Assembly (NCBI GenBank): GCA_011523265.1
Contig: WTHD01000026.1
Coordinates: forward strand, 1-34,785
Direction of reading: 5' to 3'
Length of the DNA: 34,785 bases
Origin: Candidatus Binatota bacterium
Lineage (GTDB): Bacteria; Desulfobacterota; Binatia; Bin18
Numbering within the stretch: the stretch's first letter is position 1; the number at the start of each line of letters is the position of its first letter. The notes below the pieces were generated by a model. It was not told the origin of the DNA. It worked only from the letters and a program-made list of their open reading frames with translations, and ran no database searches. This document shows positions 1 through 7,973 of this stretch, one piece after another. A program made the translations under genes and the position numbers.

Positions 1-323
1 TTCTGGACGCGGGTGCAGACGTGGACAGGCAGGACGACCTCGGAGCCACAGCGTTAATAGCGGCGGCACTCCAGGGTCACATAGAAGCTCTTCGAGTCTT
101 AGTTGAGGCTGGGGCCGATGTGGACAGGCAGACGACTGACGGAAGCACGGCGTTAATGGGTGCGGCGCTCTTTGGTAGGATGGAAGCCGCCCGATTACTC
201 CTGAAAGCTGGTGCAGATGTGAATAAACGGAATGCGGACGGCTATACGGCTGTGGTGGCGGCGGAAGGCTCAGGCTACACAGAAATAGTCACGCTTTTAG
301 AGAAGTACCAGAAGGAGAAGTGA
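1..323 (+). CDS. Ankyrin-repeat protein, C-terminal part (5' end outside window)
   Basis: The reading frame is open from position 3 to the TGA at 321-323. It already reads as the end of an ankyrin repeat (LDAGADVD), so the true start lies upstream of the window. About three ankyrin repeats are visible, with the usual landmarks: G-x-TAL/TAV turns, two short helices, and the AGADV(D/N) hairpin (for example VLVEAGADV and LLKAGADVN). Ankyrin repeats are protein-protein interaction modules, and nothing here gives a partner or a catalytic domain. The protein ends in a short Lys/Glu-rich tail. Its stop codon is 4 bp from the stop of the convergent gene at 328-909. The repeat family is certain, the cellular role unknown. 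Confidence 0.85.
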   Translation, partial: LDAGADVDRQDDLGATALIAAALQGHIEALRVLVEAGADVDRQTTDGSTALMGAALFGRMEAARLLLKAGADVNKRNADGYTAVVAAEGSGYTEIVTLLEKYQKEK

Positions 324-327
324 GTCA

Positions 328-909
328 TTATACCCATCGTTTCAATATCTTTCCCAAAACAGGACGAACTTCCTCTGGTTTTGCGCGATGAGATGTCTCC
401 TGTTTCAACTCCCCTTCTGCGGCAAAATACTCATATGCCCCGTCCTGAATCCTCTCCCCCATCTCCACTATAGTGACCGTTCCATCCGTATAGCCCGTAC
501 TATGAATATCCGTATGATTCTGGCTATAGCATGACCCAGCCGGATATGAAGTAAATCCATAGGGCTCAAGATAGACTAATTCCTCAGATATAGTTCTGAT
601 CCCACCCTTCGTAAAAACCTGCTCTCGTCGCCTTTGACGATTGTTGCCAGATAGACTTTCAGCATACAAATAATTCGTCAGAGTTCCGTCTACGATATAC
701 GAAGTAAAGTTCCACGGATGAGTATGAGCCGTACTGACATTCGGCACTTTCAACGATGAATCCCAAATATGAACACGAATTTTACCTCGGTCGTCAATGT
801 CTGCATTCAACAGTCCTAATCCCACCGCGTACCATTTCATAAAGTCTGGATCATTTATCGATCCCTGAAATAACTTATTCAAGAAAGCTTTTATAATCTT
901 CACATTCAT
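328..909 (-). CDS. Hypothetical cupin-like protein
   Basis: A 193-residue protein not recognised as a named family. Its centre looks like a cupin beta-barrel: an HTHPW segment followed by TSYIVDGTL resembles cupin motif 1, and YPAGSCYSQNHTDIHS followed by TVTIVEMG resembles motif 2, with several His residues that could bind a metal. No signal peptide or membrane segment is visible. It is less G+C-rich than the genes to its right and stands alone, convergent with the ankyrin gene, with an AT-rich upstream region (910-1110). The cupin assignment is inference from motif spacing; substrate and reaction cannot be named. Confidence 0.6.
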   Translation of the reverse strand: MNVKIIKAFLNKLFQGSINDPDFMKWYAVGLGLLNADIDDRGKIRVHIWDSSLKVPNVSTAHTHPWNFTSYIVDGTLTNYLYAESLSGNNRQRRREQVFTKGGIRTISEELVYLEPYGFTSYPAGSCYSQNHTDIHSTGYTDGTVTIVEMGERIQDGAYEYFAAEGELKQETSHRAKPEEVRPVLGKILKRWV

Positions 910-1162
910 GAATTAGTCCCTCTCAAAATATCTTCTAAGTAAAGTAGGGTTAGAAATCTTTTCACAATGCAGCACAGTCAACTGTTCTTAATCCACATCA
1001 GACCTAGTAAGTATATAAATCCCAAAGCAAAGGGCAGCCCCGTGTGGTTACCTTTTGCTTATTCTTTCTGGGCCTCTCAACGTTGACATCGCCTCTAGGC
1101 AGACTTAGCGTATACTCATGCGCCTACCTTGGTTGGAACTGAGCGCGGAGGAGGTGACCACC

Positions 1163-2014
1163 ATGCTACGCACCACGCTTTTACTCGGTGCCCTGACCGG
1201 CCTGATTATGCTGATCGGGCAGTATTTTGGCGGTCCTCAGGGGCTGACCATTGCCTTTATCTTTGCCGTCATCATGAACTTTGGCAGCTACTGGTTTTCG
1301 GACAAGATCGTCCTCAAGATGTACGGCGCGCATCAGGTCTCGGAAGCCGACGCCCCGCAGCTCTACCGCATTGTTCACGCCCTGACCGTTCGGGCCGGGC
1401 TACCCATGCCCAAGCTGTATATTATCCCCTCCGAGGGAGCGAACGCCTTTGCCACGGGCCGGAATCCCGAAAACGCGGCCGTGGCCGTCACCCAGGGTAT
1501 CCTGCGTTTGATGAATGAGCGCGAGTTGACCGGCGTCCTAGCGCATGAACTCGCCCATGTGAAGAACCGCGACATCCTCATCAGCTCCATTGCCGCGACC
1601 TTGGCCGGGGTGATCATGATGATTGCCCATATGGCCCAGTGGGCCGCCATTTTTGGCGGGTTCAGCCGTAGTGATGACGACGAAGGCGGCGGCGGGATGC
1701 TGGGGCTCATTCTGATGGCCATCCTGGCGCCGCTGGCGGCCACAATTATCCAGATGGCGATCTCGCGTACGCGCGAATACGCCGCGGACCGGAGCGGCGC
1801 CCAGATGAGCGGCGACCCCGAGGGCCTGGCTTCGGCCCTGGAAAAGCTCGGCTTCGCGTCCGAGCGCGTTCCCATGGAGGCCTCGCCTCAGACGGCTCAC
1901 TTCTTTATCGTCAACCCGCTGTCCGGACGCTCCATGGCGGGCCTGTTTACCACCCATCCGCCGCTGGAAGAGCGTATCGCCCGGCTGCGGGCGATGTCCG
2001 GACGCATGGCGTAA
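1163..2014 (+). CDS. htpX: Membrane zinc metalloprotease HtpX (M48 family)
   Basis: HtpX homologues are inner-membrane zinc endoproteases that take part in membrane-protein quality control, with the active site on the cytoplasmic side. The sequence has two N-terminal hydrophobic segments, the zinc motif HELAH (His128 to His132) and a third ligand Glu205 in [10 protein letters not shown]. Two more hydrophobic stretches lie between them, around a Gly/Asp-rich loop. The 283-residue length fits the family. I chose the ATG at 1163 because GGAGGAGGTGA lies just before it and the protein then begins with the hydrophobic segment. An in-frame ATG at 1118 would add 15 polar residues and lacks such a site. 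A -10-like TATACT is at 1111-1116. A strong terminator follows the gene. Confidence 0.93.
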   Translation: MLRTTLLLGALTGLIMLIGQYFGGPQGLTIAFIFAVIMNFGSYWFSDKIVLKMYGAHQVSEADAPQLYRIVHALTVRAGLPMPKLYIIPSEGANAFATGRNPENAAVAVTQGILRLMNERELTGVLAHELAHVKNRDILISSIAATLAGVIMMIAHMAQWAAIFGGFSRSDDDEGGGGMLGLILMAILAPLAATIIQMAISRTREYAADRSGAQMSGDPEGLASALEKLGFASERVPMEASPQTAHFFIVNPLSGRSMAGLFTTHPPLEERIARLRAMSGRMA

Positions 2015-2043
2015 CGGCCTCGATCTTCACATGACCGTATGGA

Positions 2044-2074
2044 GGGGCAGCCCTTGTGGCTGCCCCTTTTGTTT
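2044..2074 (+). terminator. Intrinsic terminator of htpX
   Basis: A perfect 9-bp stem, GGGGCAGCC (2044-2052) with GGCTGCCCC (2058-2066), closes a 5-nt loop and is followed by TTTTGTTT. It lies 30 bp after the htpX stop codon and separates htpX from the next cassette. Confidence 0.9.
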
Positions 2075-2314
2075 CTCCATTCCCTCAACCCTAACGCTAT
2101 CGCTCCCCTCACTAACTTACGAAAACATTGAGACCCATTCGAATACGGTCGGTATGGTGTAAGTCCCTGAAATTCGCCGATCTGGACCTGTCTTCATTTG
2201 CACGAGCAAATTCGTTGTACCACGTTGTTCAAAAAATGCTTAACACACTTAAGAGGGCTATGTATACTGCCATACGTTACAATGAAGAACAACGAAGAAT
2301 ACAGGAGGAAAGCA

Positions 2315-4633
2315 ATGGAGACGAAAGTTCACAAAGCGACCAAAACGAGATCGAGCAGGCCAGGTTGGAGCGTAATCTTCAGCCACCCTTGTCGAAGGGA
2401 TGCCCGCGGCAGGCTGGGGCTGAAAGTGCGGCGTGGTCTTGGTACGACGAATGATGAAGAAGCTGATCAAATGGTTGAACAGCTTAACGAACTCCTCGCC
2501 AATTCGTACTGGTGGAGCATTGACCGACGTTCTGAGGCCGAACGACAGTTCGATAAAGTCGTCGCCTCAGCATTCTTTGACGGTATTGAAGTCGGCAAGA
2601 GCAATTCCAAAGACCTACGGGAAGAGATTATACAACTGCCCACTCCAGAGGATAACGAGGATAACTACGCACGGGTGATGCTAGTCGGCTCCACAGGGGC
2701 AGGCAAAACCACTCTGCTACGCCATTTCATCGGCTCCGACCATAAGCGCGACCGCTTCCCTTCCACATCGACAGCAAAGACGACAACGGCTGATATCGAG
2801 ATAGTAGTAGCAACCGGGCCTTTCAAGGCAGCGATAACCTTTATGACCGAGCACGAGGTTCGCTGTGCCGTTGACGAGTGTCTGGAAGCCGCCTGCGAGA
2901 GCATAATCCGGGAATACGAGGACACCAGGGTAGCTGAGGCTCTGCTGGAACATCGGGAACAGCGTTTTCGACTCTCCTATCCCCTCGGCGCATGGCAACA
3001 GGAGCAGCCGGGGCAGGAGGCAGACGACCAGTATGAGATGGATTACGAGTACGAAGGCGAAGCGGCGGAAGCGGGCACTTTGGCAGATGATGAAATCGTG
3101 GATGCAGTCGAAATTACTAAGAACAACGAACGCTTGAGTGAATACGTTTCTCGTATCAGGGAAGTCGCAACGGCGGTACGCAAGCAAATAGCGAAGGAGC
3201 GTGGCGACTTTCAGAACATGGACAACGCCAATCGTCGGCAAGACTGGCTGGAAGACTTCACCGATGCGTTGTACGAGAATCAGGATTTCGCCCAGCTCTC
3301 CCTTGATATCATGGATACCATCTCGGAGCGGTTCGAATTGGTTGTGACGGGTGATTTTGATCGTAGCGCAACAGGTTGGCCAACCCTTTGGCGCTACGAG
3401 GAAAAAGACCGCGACACCTTCCTGGAGCAGGTACGATGGTTTAGCAGTAATCACGACCAGCAGTTTGGGCGGCTGCTGACGCCTATGGTTAGCGGTATCC
3501 GGGTGCGCGGCTCGTTTCAGCCGGCTGTAGCCACCCTTCAGGATGATGACCGAAGGATTGTACTGTTGGATGGCGAGGGGCTAGGCCATTCGGCGAAGGA
3601 GGCCACAAGCGTATCCACAAAGGTAACTGAAAAGTTTCCTGAAGCGGACATGATTCTGCTTGTGGACAATGCGGAGTCTCCGATGCAGGCTGCCTCACTG
3701 GAACTCCTTCGGTCGGTTGGCAGTAGCGGTCACGGACACAAACTCGCTGTCGCTTTCACACATTTCGATCATGTGAAGGGTGACAACCTACGCACCTATA
3801 ACCAGAAGCAGAACCACGTTCGCGCCTCAATTGGTAACGCCCTTGTCAGTCTGCGCGAATCACTAGGGGCTCCAGTAACAGAGATACTGGAACAACAATT
3901 GACAAACAAAGATTTTTACTTGGGTGGTTTGGATAGGGTTACGAAGAAAATACCACGCCGTGATATCAGACAAATGAAGGACTTGTTTGAACAAATGCAG
4001 CAGGCGGTTAAAGATTCTGAGACGATTGCAGCCGCTCCAACTTATAACATCGCCCGATTGGAACTCGCTCTGCGCGACGCCACCGACGGGTTCAAAAATC
4101 CCTGGCGGGGTAGGTTGGGGCTCAGCTATTACGAAGGCATTCGCAAGGAGCACTGGGGGCGCGTTAAAGCGTTGTGCCGGCGCATAGCCAACCTTTGGGA
4201 TGATGAGTACAACGGACTACGGCCTGTCGCTGACCTAGTTCGCCAGTTACAAAATAGTATATCCCTATGGCTGGATAATCCTTCCGGCTGGACCAGACAG
4301 CCGGGTAATGAGGAAGAAGAGAAAACCGCTATAAACAAAATACGTCAGGAGGTGTTTGTCCGTATCCACAAGCTTGCAGTACAGCGTCTAATGACTAACA
4401 AACTCGACGCTTGGCGAACCGCTTTTGGGTTCAGCGGCAGGGGGTCAAGCCGTCTAAGGGCAGAGGAGATGGATCGAATATATAATGCTGCGGCGCCATC
4501 TATTACTTCTGCAATGGACCCTCCAACACAGGATTTCTTGAACCAAATCGTCCAGGATGTCAGCGACTCCATTGAGGAATCCGGTGGTTCGCTGAGCGGT
4601 ATTACCGAGCGCCCATCTACCAACGTTGGGTAA
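2315..4633 (+). CDS. Large P-loop GTPase with integrase-arm-like N-terminus
   Basis: This 772-residue protein has GTPase motifs: a P-loop GSTGAGKTT (125-133), a Thr-rich switch-I-like stretch STSTAKTTTAD soon after, G3 DGEGLG (Asp419-Gly422), and a G4-like THFD (482-485) followed by HVKGDN. Between P-loop and G3 is a long insert that is very acidic near residues 230-255 and partly helical. A helical C-terminal third follows. Residues about 16-65 (GWSVIF, then KVRRGLGTTNDEEADQMVEQ) resemble the arm-type DNA-binding domain of phage integrases. The start at 2315 is set by AGGAGG six bases upstream; an ATG at 2198 is in frame but has no such site. The gene has visibly lower G+C than htpX. It is followed after 40 bp by a glycosylase-like gene, presumably in one operon. 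A DNA-related or defence role is inference. Confidence 0.8.
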   Translation: METKVHKATKTRSSRPGWSVIFSHPCRRDARGRLGLKVRRGLGTTNDEEADQMVEQLNELLANSYWWSIDRRSEAERQFDKVVASAFFDGIEVGKSNSKDLREEIIQLPTPEDNEDNYARVMLVGSTGAGKTTLLRHFIGSDHKRDRFPSTSTAKTTTADIEIVVATGPFKAAITFMTEHEVRCAVDECLEAACESIIREYEDTRVAEALLEHREQRFRLSYPLGAWQQEQPGQEADDQYEMDYEYEGEAAEAGTLADDEIVDAVEITKNNERLSEYVSRIREVATAVRKQIAKERGDFQNMDNANRRQDWLEDFTDALYENQDFAQLSLDIMDTISERFELVVTGDFDRSATGWPTLWRYEEKDRDTFLEQVRWFSSNHDQQFGRLLTPMVSGIRVRGSFQPAVATLQDDDRRIVLLDGEGLGHSAKEATSVSTKVTEKFPEADMILLVDNAESPMQAASLELLRSVGSSGHGHKLAVAFTHFDHVKGDNLRTYNQKQNHVRASIGNALVSLRESLGAPVTEILEQQLTNKDFYLGGLDRVTKKIPRRDIRQMKDLFEQMQQAVKDSETIAAAPTYNIARLELALRDATDGFKNPWRGRLGLSYYEGIRKEHWGRVKALCRRIANLWDDEYNGLRPVADLVRQLQNSISLWLDNPSGWTRQPGNEEEEKTAINKIRQEVFVRIHKLAVQRLMTNKLDAWRTAFGFSGRGSSRLRAEEMDRIYNAAAPSITSAMDPPTQDFLNQIVQDVSDSIEESGGSLSGITERPSTNVG

Positions 4634-4644
4634 TCATATACTTG
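4621..4644. repeat. Left copy of a 24-bp inverted repeat around the UDG-like gene
   Basis: The sequence CAACGTTGGGTAAT then ATATACTTG, with one base between, matches 5365-5388 in inverted orientation at 23 of 24 positions. This copy carries the last two codons and stop of the GTPase gene. Similarity stops abruptly outside CAACG on both sides, as in terminal inverted repeats. The enclosed segment is 768 bp and holds only the UDG-like gene. Confidence 0.75.
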
Positions 4645-4673
4645 CCTAATCACGCAAAGAGAGGAGGATTCCG

Positions 4674-5330
4674 ATGGCCGAATGTGTAAGGGAGAACGAA
4701 GAAGGAGTGTATGGGTTTCGACCCTGGATTGGTGAGTATTACCAGCAGAATATGTGGGGACGGCGCGTTTTGGTCCTTGGTGAGTCACATTATCAATGGG
4801 ACGAAAATCAGCCAATTGACAACTGGCCTACCCTGACGATTGAATGCGTTGAGGAGACAATTGCTGGGGAATATACTGGTCGGTTCTGGACCAATATCGC
4901 GGTTGCATTTCTCAACCCCCTTCCTCATCACCTTCCCAGCTTGGCCGAAAAAGGAGAGTTCTGGCATTCCGTCGCGTTTTACAACTTCATTCAACAGGGA
5001 GTCGGATTTGGCCCGTACCCGAATCCGACTCCAGCAATGTGGACTGAAAGTCTCCCTGCCTTTCAGTCTCTCCTGAATACCCTTCAACCCGAGTTGGTCA
5101 TTGTCCTGGGAAGACAGAACTGGTGGAATATTCAGGGACTTGGTGGCCAAGAGGGGTGGCCCATAGAAGGGGCACGATATACAGAGACGCAGTGGTTACC
5201 ACACGCTGGTGGACAGTGCCTTGCGTATGGCATTTGCCATCCGTCTGCGCGTGGTCGGTATGGTTTTAATGGACGATATTGGCATCCCTTTATTATGCAG
5301 GCACTCCAGTATGCAGACGGGCCGCATTAA
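4674..5330 (+). CDS. Uracil-DNA-glycosylase-like protein
   Basis: A 218-residue protein with the layout of the uracil-DNA glycosylase superfamily. RVLVLGESHY (Gly36-Tyr40) sits where motif 1 (GQDPYH or GEAPG) is found, LVIVLGRQNWW is the central strand, and ICHPSARGRYGF (His189-Ser191) resembles motif 2 (HPSPLS). The middle segment FYNFIQQ, GFGPYPNPTPAMW and PAFQSLL looks family-specific. Known UDG-fold proteins remove deaminated or modified bases or bind DNA; the substrate here is unknown and activity is not assured, because motif 1 lacks the usual catalytic Asp. GAGGAGG precedes the ATG. The gene follows the GTPase gene by 40 bp, ends before a terminator, and lies inside 24-bp inverted repeats, which suggests it can move as a unit. 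Confidence 0.65.
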   Translation: MAECVRENEEGVYGFRPWIGEYYQQNMWGRRVLVLGESHYQWDENQPIDNWPTLTIECVEETIAGEYTGRFWTNIAVAFLNPLPHHLPSLAEKGEFWHSVAFYNFIQQGVGFGPYPNPTPAMWTESLPAFQSLLNTLQPELVIVLGRQNWWNIQGLGGQEGWPIEGARYTETQWLPHAGGQCLAYGICHPSARGRYGFNGRYWHPFIMQALQYADGPH

Positions 5331-5364
5331 AGAATACGGCCTGCTTTAGCCTAGGATGGTTATC

Positions 5365-5388
5365 CAAGTATATTATTACCCAACGTTG
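5365..5388. repeat. Right copy of the 24-bp inverted repeat
   Basis: Read on the minus strand it is CAACGTTGGGTAAT, one mismatched base, then ATATACTTG, the partner of 4621-4644. Outside the outer end (5389 onward) there is no match to the flank of the left copy, and no target-site duplication is evident. Confidence 0.75.
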
Positions 5389-5471
5389 CCCAATGATGAG
5401 AATGCAATCCCAACTTGTAGTTCCAAGACGACTGAGCCCTCTGTGCTGTTGTTTAGCGGGCATATTCTGAG

Positions 5472-5497
5472 GGCGGGCACAATGCCCGCCTTGTTTT
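5472..5497 (+). terminator. Intrinsic terminator after the GTPase/UDG-like pair
   Basis: An 8-bp stem, GGCGGGCA (5472-5479) with TGCCCGCC (5483-5490), has a 3-nt loop and is followed by TTGTTTT. It lies 140 bp after the UDG-like stop codon and probably ends the two-gene transcript. The rest of 5331-5609 holds no credible gene. Confidence 0.8.
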
Positions 5498-5521
5498 CAC
5501 TTCACTGCCAATAGGTTCAGC
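5496..5521. repeat. Direct repeat copy 1 of the cyclase 3' end
   Basis: The sequence TTCACTTCACTGCCAA followed by TAGGTTCAGC matches 6237-6262 at 23 of 26 positions. Read on the minus strand it gives LNLLAVK and a stop, close to the true cyclase end LNPLAVK. The two copies bracket the hicA-hicB module. Confidence 0.6.
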
Positions 5522-5609
5522 AGATACTGACTGTATGCGGATGGACAGGTCTGAGAACACGGGTTCAAGGAGCGTCTACTGCCTTTAAGGGTGACTCACG
5601 CAATCCCTC

Positions 5610-5945
5610 TCACGCCGACCCTGCGGGCAACGCCTTCTCCAATATTTCCTGGATATATGTATCGATACCCACCCGACGGCGAGCCGCTTCTAAAGCGAGA
5701 CGCCGGTGGAGTTCAGGACTTGTCTGGAACGCTAACTTTCCCGAGCACGGTGGCTCGGGCGCCCGCCCCTGTTCTCGGCAGAATGCAAGATATTCCTCCA
5801 CAGACTTCTGCATTTCTTCTCGGAGTTCCTTGACGGAGACACCGTAGAACGTAATCACGTCATTTGTGTTGATGACGGTTCCGTGAAAGGAGTCGATTTC
5901 GGAGTCGAACTCAAAGGTGCCGATATAGCCTTTGTACTCAATCAT
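5610..5945 (-). CDS. hicB: HicB-family antitoxin
   Basis: The 111-residue protein has the HicB layout: an N-terminal partial RNase-H-like fold (YKGYIGTFEFD, DSFHGTVINTNDVITFYG, LREEMQKSVEEYLAFC) and a C-terminal ribbon-helix-helix segment (SGKLAFQTSPELHRRLALEA, then GIDTYIQEILEKAL). HicB neutralises the HicA RNase and usually represses the operon. Its ATG overlaps the stop of the upstream hicA as ATGA, the classic arrangement. Because hicA carries a one-base lesion, this may now be a lone antitoxin or repressor. Confidence 0.9.
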   Translation of the reverse strand: MIEYKGYIGTFEFDSEIDSFHGTVINTNDVITFYGVSVKELREEMQKSVEEYLAFCREQGRAPEPPCSGKLAFQTSPELHRRLALEAARRRVGIDTYIQEILEKALPAGSA

Positions 5946-6194
5946 GGCCTAATCCCCACGTTTACGAGAAAACGCCGCACAGTTCTCACTGCGCCTTTAT
6001 CCATATTCGGGCTCGGATGCGGGCGATGGAACACCGCAACACGGTCATTCAGCAAAACAGCCACTCTCGACCCAACGCGCGCTCATGACAGCGCCTAAAG
6101 ATTCCAACAGTGATTCAACTTCTTGCCATTTAGTATTACCCAATATGGGCTGGGTGAAAAGCGCGTTGAGTGTCCTTCTGTGTCGTTTTGTCAT
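5942..6194 (-). pseudogene. hicA: HicA-family toxin, frameshifted
   Basis: Two overlapping frames together give a complete 83-residue HicA-like mRNA interferase. The first frame starts at the ATG at 6194 (MTKRHRRTLNALFTQP) and runs to about residue 40. The second continues GSRVAVLLNDRVAVFHRPHP and NMDKGAVRTVRRFL to the stop at 5944-5942. Removing one T from the TT pair (plus-strand AA at 6074-6075) joins them without any other change. With it, the first frame stops early and the FHRPHP segment is lost. The toxin stop overlaps the hicB start. It could be a true pseudogene, an assembly indel, or less likely a +1 frameshifting gene. Confidence 0.85.
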
Positions 6195-6236
6195 GAGTGC
6201 GTCGTTGTCTCGTTCCGGCGTCCTACCCGCCTCCTG

Positions 6237-6262
6237 TTCACTTCACCGCCAACGGGTTCAGC
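6237..6262. repeat. Direct repeat copy 2, at the cyclase 3' end
   Basis: This copy includes the last seven codons and stop of the cyclase gene. It matches 5496-5521 with three mismatches, so the toxin-antitoxin segment lies between a real gene end and an imitation of that end. Confidence 0.6.
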
Positions 6263-7176
6263 GGGCTGCCGACCGCGTTGGGGATGTTGAGCGGCGGGGC
6301 GACCCACAGGAATTCGTACACGCCGTCAGCGGCGCAGTCTTCTGCCAGGGCTTCGAAGGTAAAAATCTCACCCAGCGAGAGACCGAGGTCACGGATGGCG
6401 ACCTGATGAAAAGGAATGAATTCGTCATCCACTTCGGACGGCAGCCGTTCGACGGCGATATTGTCCACGGCAATGCAGGCAATTTCTTTCTGATGGATCC
6501 ATTCCGCAGTTGAGACCGAAACACCGGGCTGAGCGTGGAAGTAGGCTTCCTTCTGTTCCGGCGTTTCGAGCGTATACCAATACGGCACCCAGCCGGTGCG
6601 GATACATAGCGCGTCGCCACTTCTGACCTCGACGTTCTGCGCCTGACAGCAGCCGTCCAGGTCTTCGGCCGTAATCGGATAGTCGGCCGGGAGATGCCCG
6701 TCGGCTTCGCAGCCTTTGTAGCGGACCATATCGAGCAGCACGCCTCGGGTGACAAACGACTGGTACAGCTTACCAATATCGTTCCTGGACGCCCCGCCGT
6801 GGGCGGTGATGGCGCTGGCCGGCACATCGTTGTAGTACTTGCCGTCGTAGCCCACGTGGGCCAGGCTGTCCCACTGGGTCGAGCCTTGCAGATACATGGT
6901 AATATAGTCGTCGTTGGCAATGGCCGAGCCCGCCAGACCGACTTCCTTGACCGGGACGTTGAGGATCGACATAAACCGCTGGGGCGGGGTGCGGGTAGGA
7001 AAGACCGGTCCATCCTGGTCAATCGGAATGCAGCAGCAGAAAACCTGCCCCTTGCGGACCAGTCTGGCCGCGGCGACAATCACCTCCGGCGTAATGAAAT
7101 TGGCCGTCCCCTTTTCATCATCCGCTCCCCACCGACCCCAGTTTGAGACTTTTGGTATGGCTTCGCGTCCAGGCAT
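6238..7176 (-). CDS. Cyclase-family metal-dependent hydrolase
   Basis: A 312-residue member of the large branch of the cyclase/kynurenine-formamidase family (PF04199), recognised from NWGRWGADDEKGTANFITPE near the N-terminus, from STQWDSLAHVGYDGKYYND in place of the shorter HxGTHxDxPxH motif, and from IACIAVDNIAVERLPSE. These enzymes hydrolyse amides or lactones, often in degradation of aromatic compounds; the substrate here is unknown. AGGAGGG lies before the ATG. It is the last gene of a run of minus-strand genes, and its 3' end is duplicated at 5496-5521. Reaction class is well supported, specificity is not. Confidence 0.88.
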   Translation of the reverse strand: MPGREAIPKVSNWGRWGADDEKGTANFITPEVIVAAARLVRKGQVFCCCIPIDQDGPVFPTRTPPQRFMSILNVPVKEVGLAGSAIANDDYITMYLQGSTQWDSLAHVGYDGKYYNDVPASAITAHGGASRNDIGKLYQSFVTRGVLLDMVRYKGCEADGHLPADYPITAEDLDGCCQAQNVEVRSGDALCIRTGWVPYWYTLETPEQKEAYFHAQPGVSVSTAEWIHQKEIACIAVDNIAVERLPSEVDDEFIPFHQVAIRDLGLSLGEIFTFEALAEDCAADGVYEFLWVAPPLNIPNAVGSPLNPLAVK

Positions 7177-7265
7177 ACTCGCCCTCCTTTTTTGGAATAT
7201 GCCGTTGTTATAGCGGAGCCGGAGCAGCGCTTGTAGTGGACGCTTCCGCTCAGGAGCGGTCTTCT

Positions 7266-7973
7266 CTAGAGGGATTCAAGCACCGTTAGCAGCTCGTCCA
7301 AACCGCGGACAACGTGGCAGTCTGCGGTGCTCTGCTGACGACTGGAGCGCTCAATCAGGACCGGGGTAAGTCCGGCATTTTGTGCCCCGACAATATCCAG
7401 CTCATAGCTGTCACCGATGTGCAGGGCTTCTTGGGGGCGAAGATCACACTCTGTGAGTGCTTTCTGGAAGATGGCAGGCTCGGGCTTGGCCGCCCCGGCG
7501 CGCGTTGAGGCAACAATAGGGTCGAAGAAGTGGCCGATGTCCAAGCCGTTCAGCACGCCAAACAGACGCGCGTCGAAATTTGAAATCACCCCGAGACGGT
7601 ATTTACGTGCGTGCAGGGCCGTCAGCGTCTGGCGGGCTTCCGGATAAAGCTGCCACGCTCGCGGTTCGGCAAAGAAATCGTACAGGGCATGAAAGTAGGC
7701 TTCAAAACCGGGAAACGGGCCGAGCGGGGCAAAGACCTGCCGGACCACGTCATGCCACCAGGCTTTCTCCAGCCGTGGAATCTGGTCCGCGTCCGCGCCG
7801 GGAAAGGCCATGGGCGGCGCGGTGGCAAAGCAGCGTCGAAAGCCGGCTTCCAGGTCCCGGACGCTGACGGCCTTACCGTGCTCACGGGCCAGCCGGGCGT
7901 AGGTCTCGCCGACCGAGCCATTGACGCGAAGCAGCGTGCCCGCGGCGTCAAAAAATATGACGCGCATATCCAT
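7266..7973 (-). CDS. HAD-superfamily hydrolase (subfamily IA)
   Basis: The 235-residue protein has all four HAD motifs: FFDAAGTLL with nucleophile Asp near residue 9, VISNF (motif II), AAKPEPAIF (motif III Lys) and HIGDSYELDIVGAQNAG (motif IV). The second acidic residue of motif I is Ala (DAAGT instead of DxDGT), as in the DREG-2-like branch, which is compatible with phosphatase activity in some members. A helical cap lies at about 15-95. The start overlaps the end of the upstream aminotransferase gene by 26 bp, so the two are probably translationally coupled. An in-frame ATG two codons later is an equally good start. Substrate unknown. Confidence 0.88.
   Translation of the reverse strand: MDMRVIFFDAAGTLLRVNGSVGETYARLAREHGKAVSVRDLEAGFRRCFATAPPMAFPGADADQIPRLEKAWWHDVVRQVFAPLGPFPGFEAYFHALYDFFAEPRAWQLYPEARQTLTALHARKYRLGVISNFDARLFGVLNGLDIGHFFDPIVASTRAGAAKPEPAIFQKALTECDLRPQEALHIGDSYELDIVGAQNAGLTPVLIERSSRQQSTADCHVVRGLDELLTVLESL

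Noticed and set aside
1083-1116. TTGACA and TATACT as the htpX promoter
   Set aside because: The spacer is 22 bp, too long for a usual sigma-70 promoter; only the -10-like box is noted.
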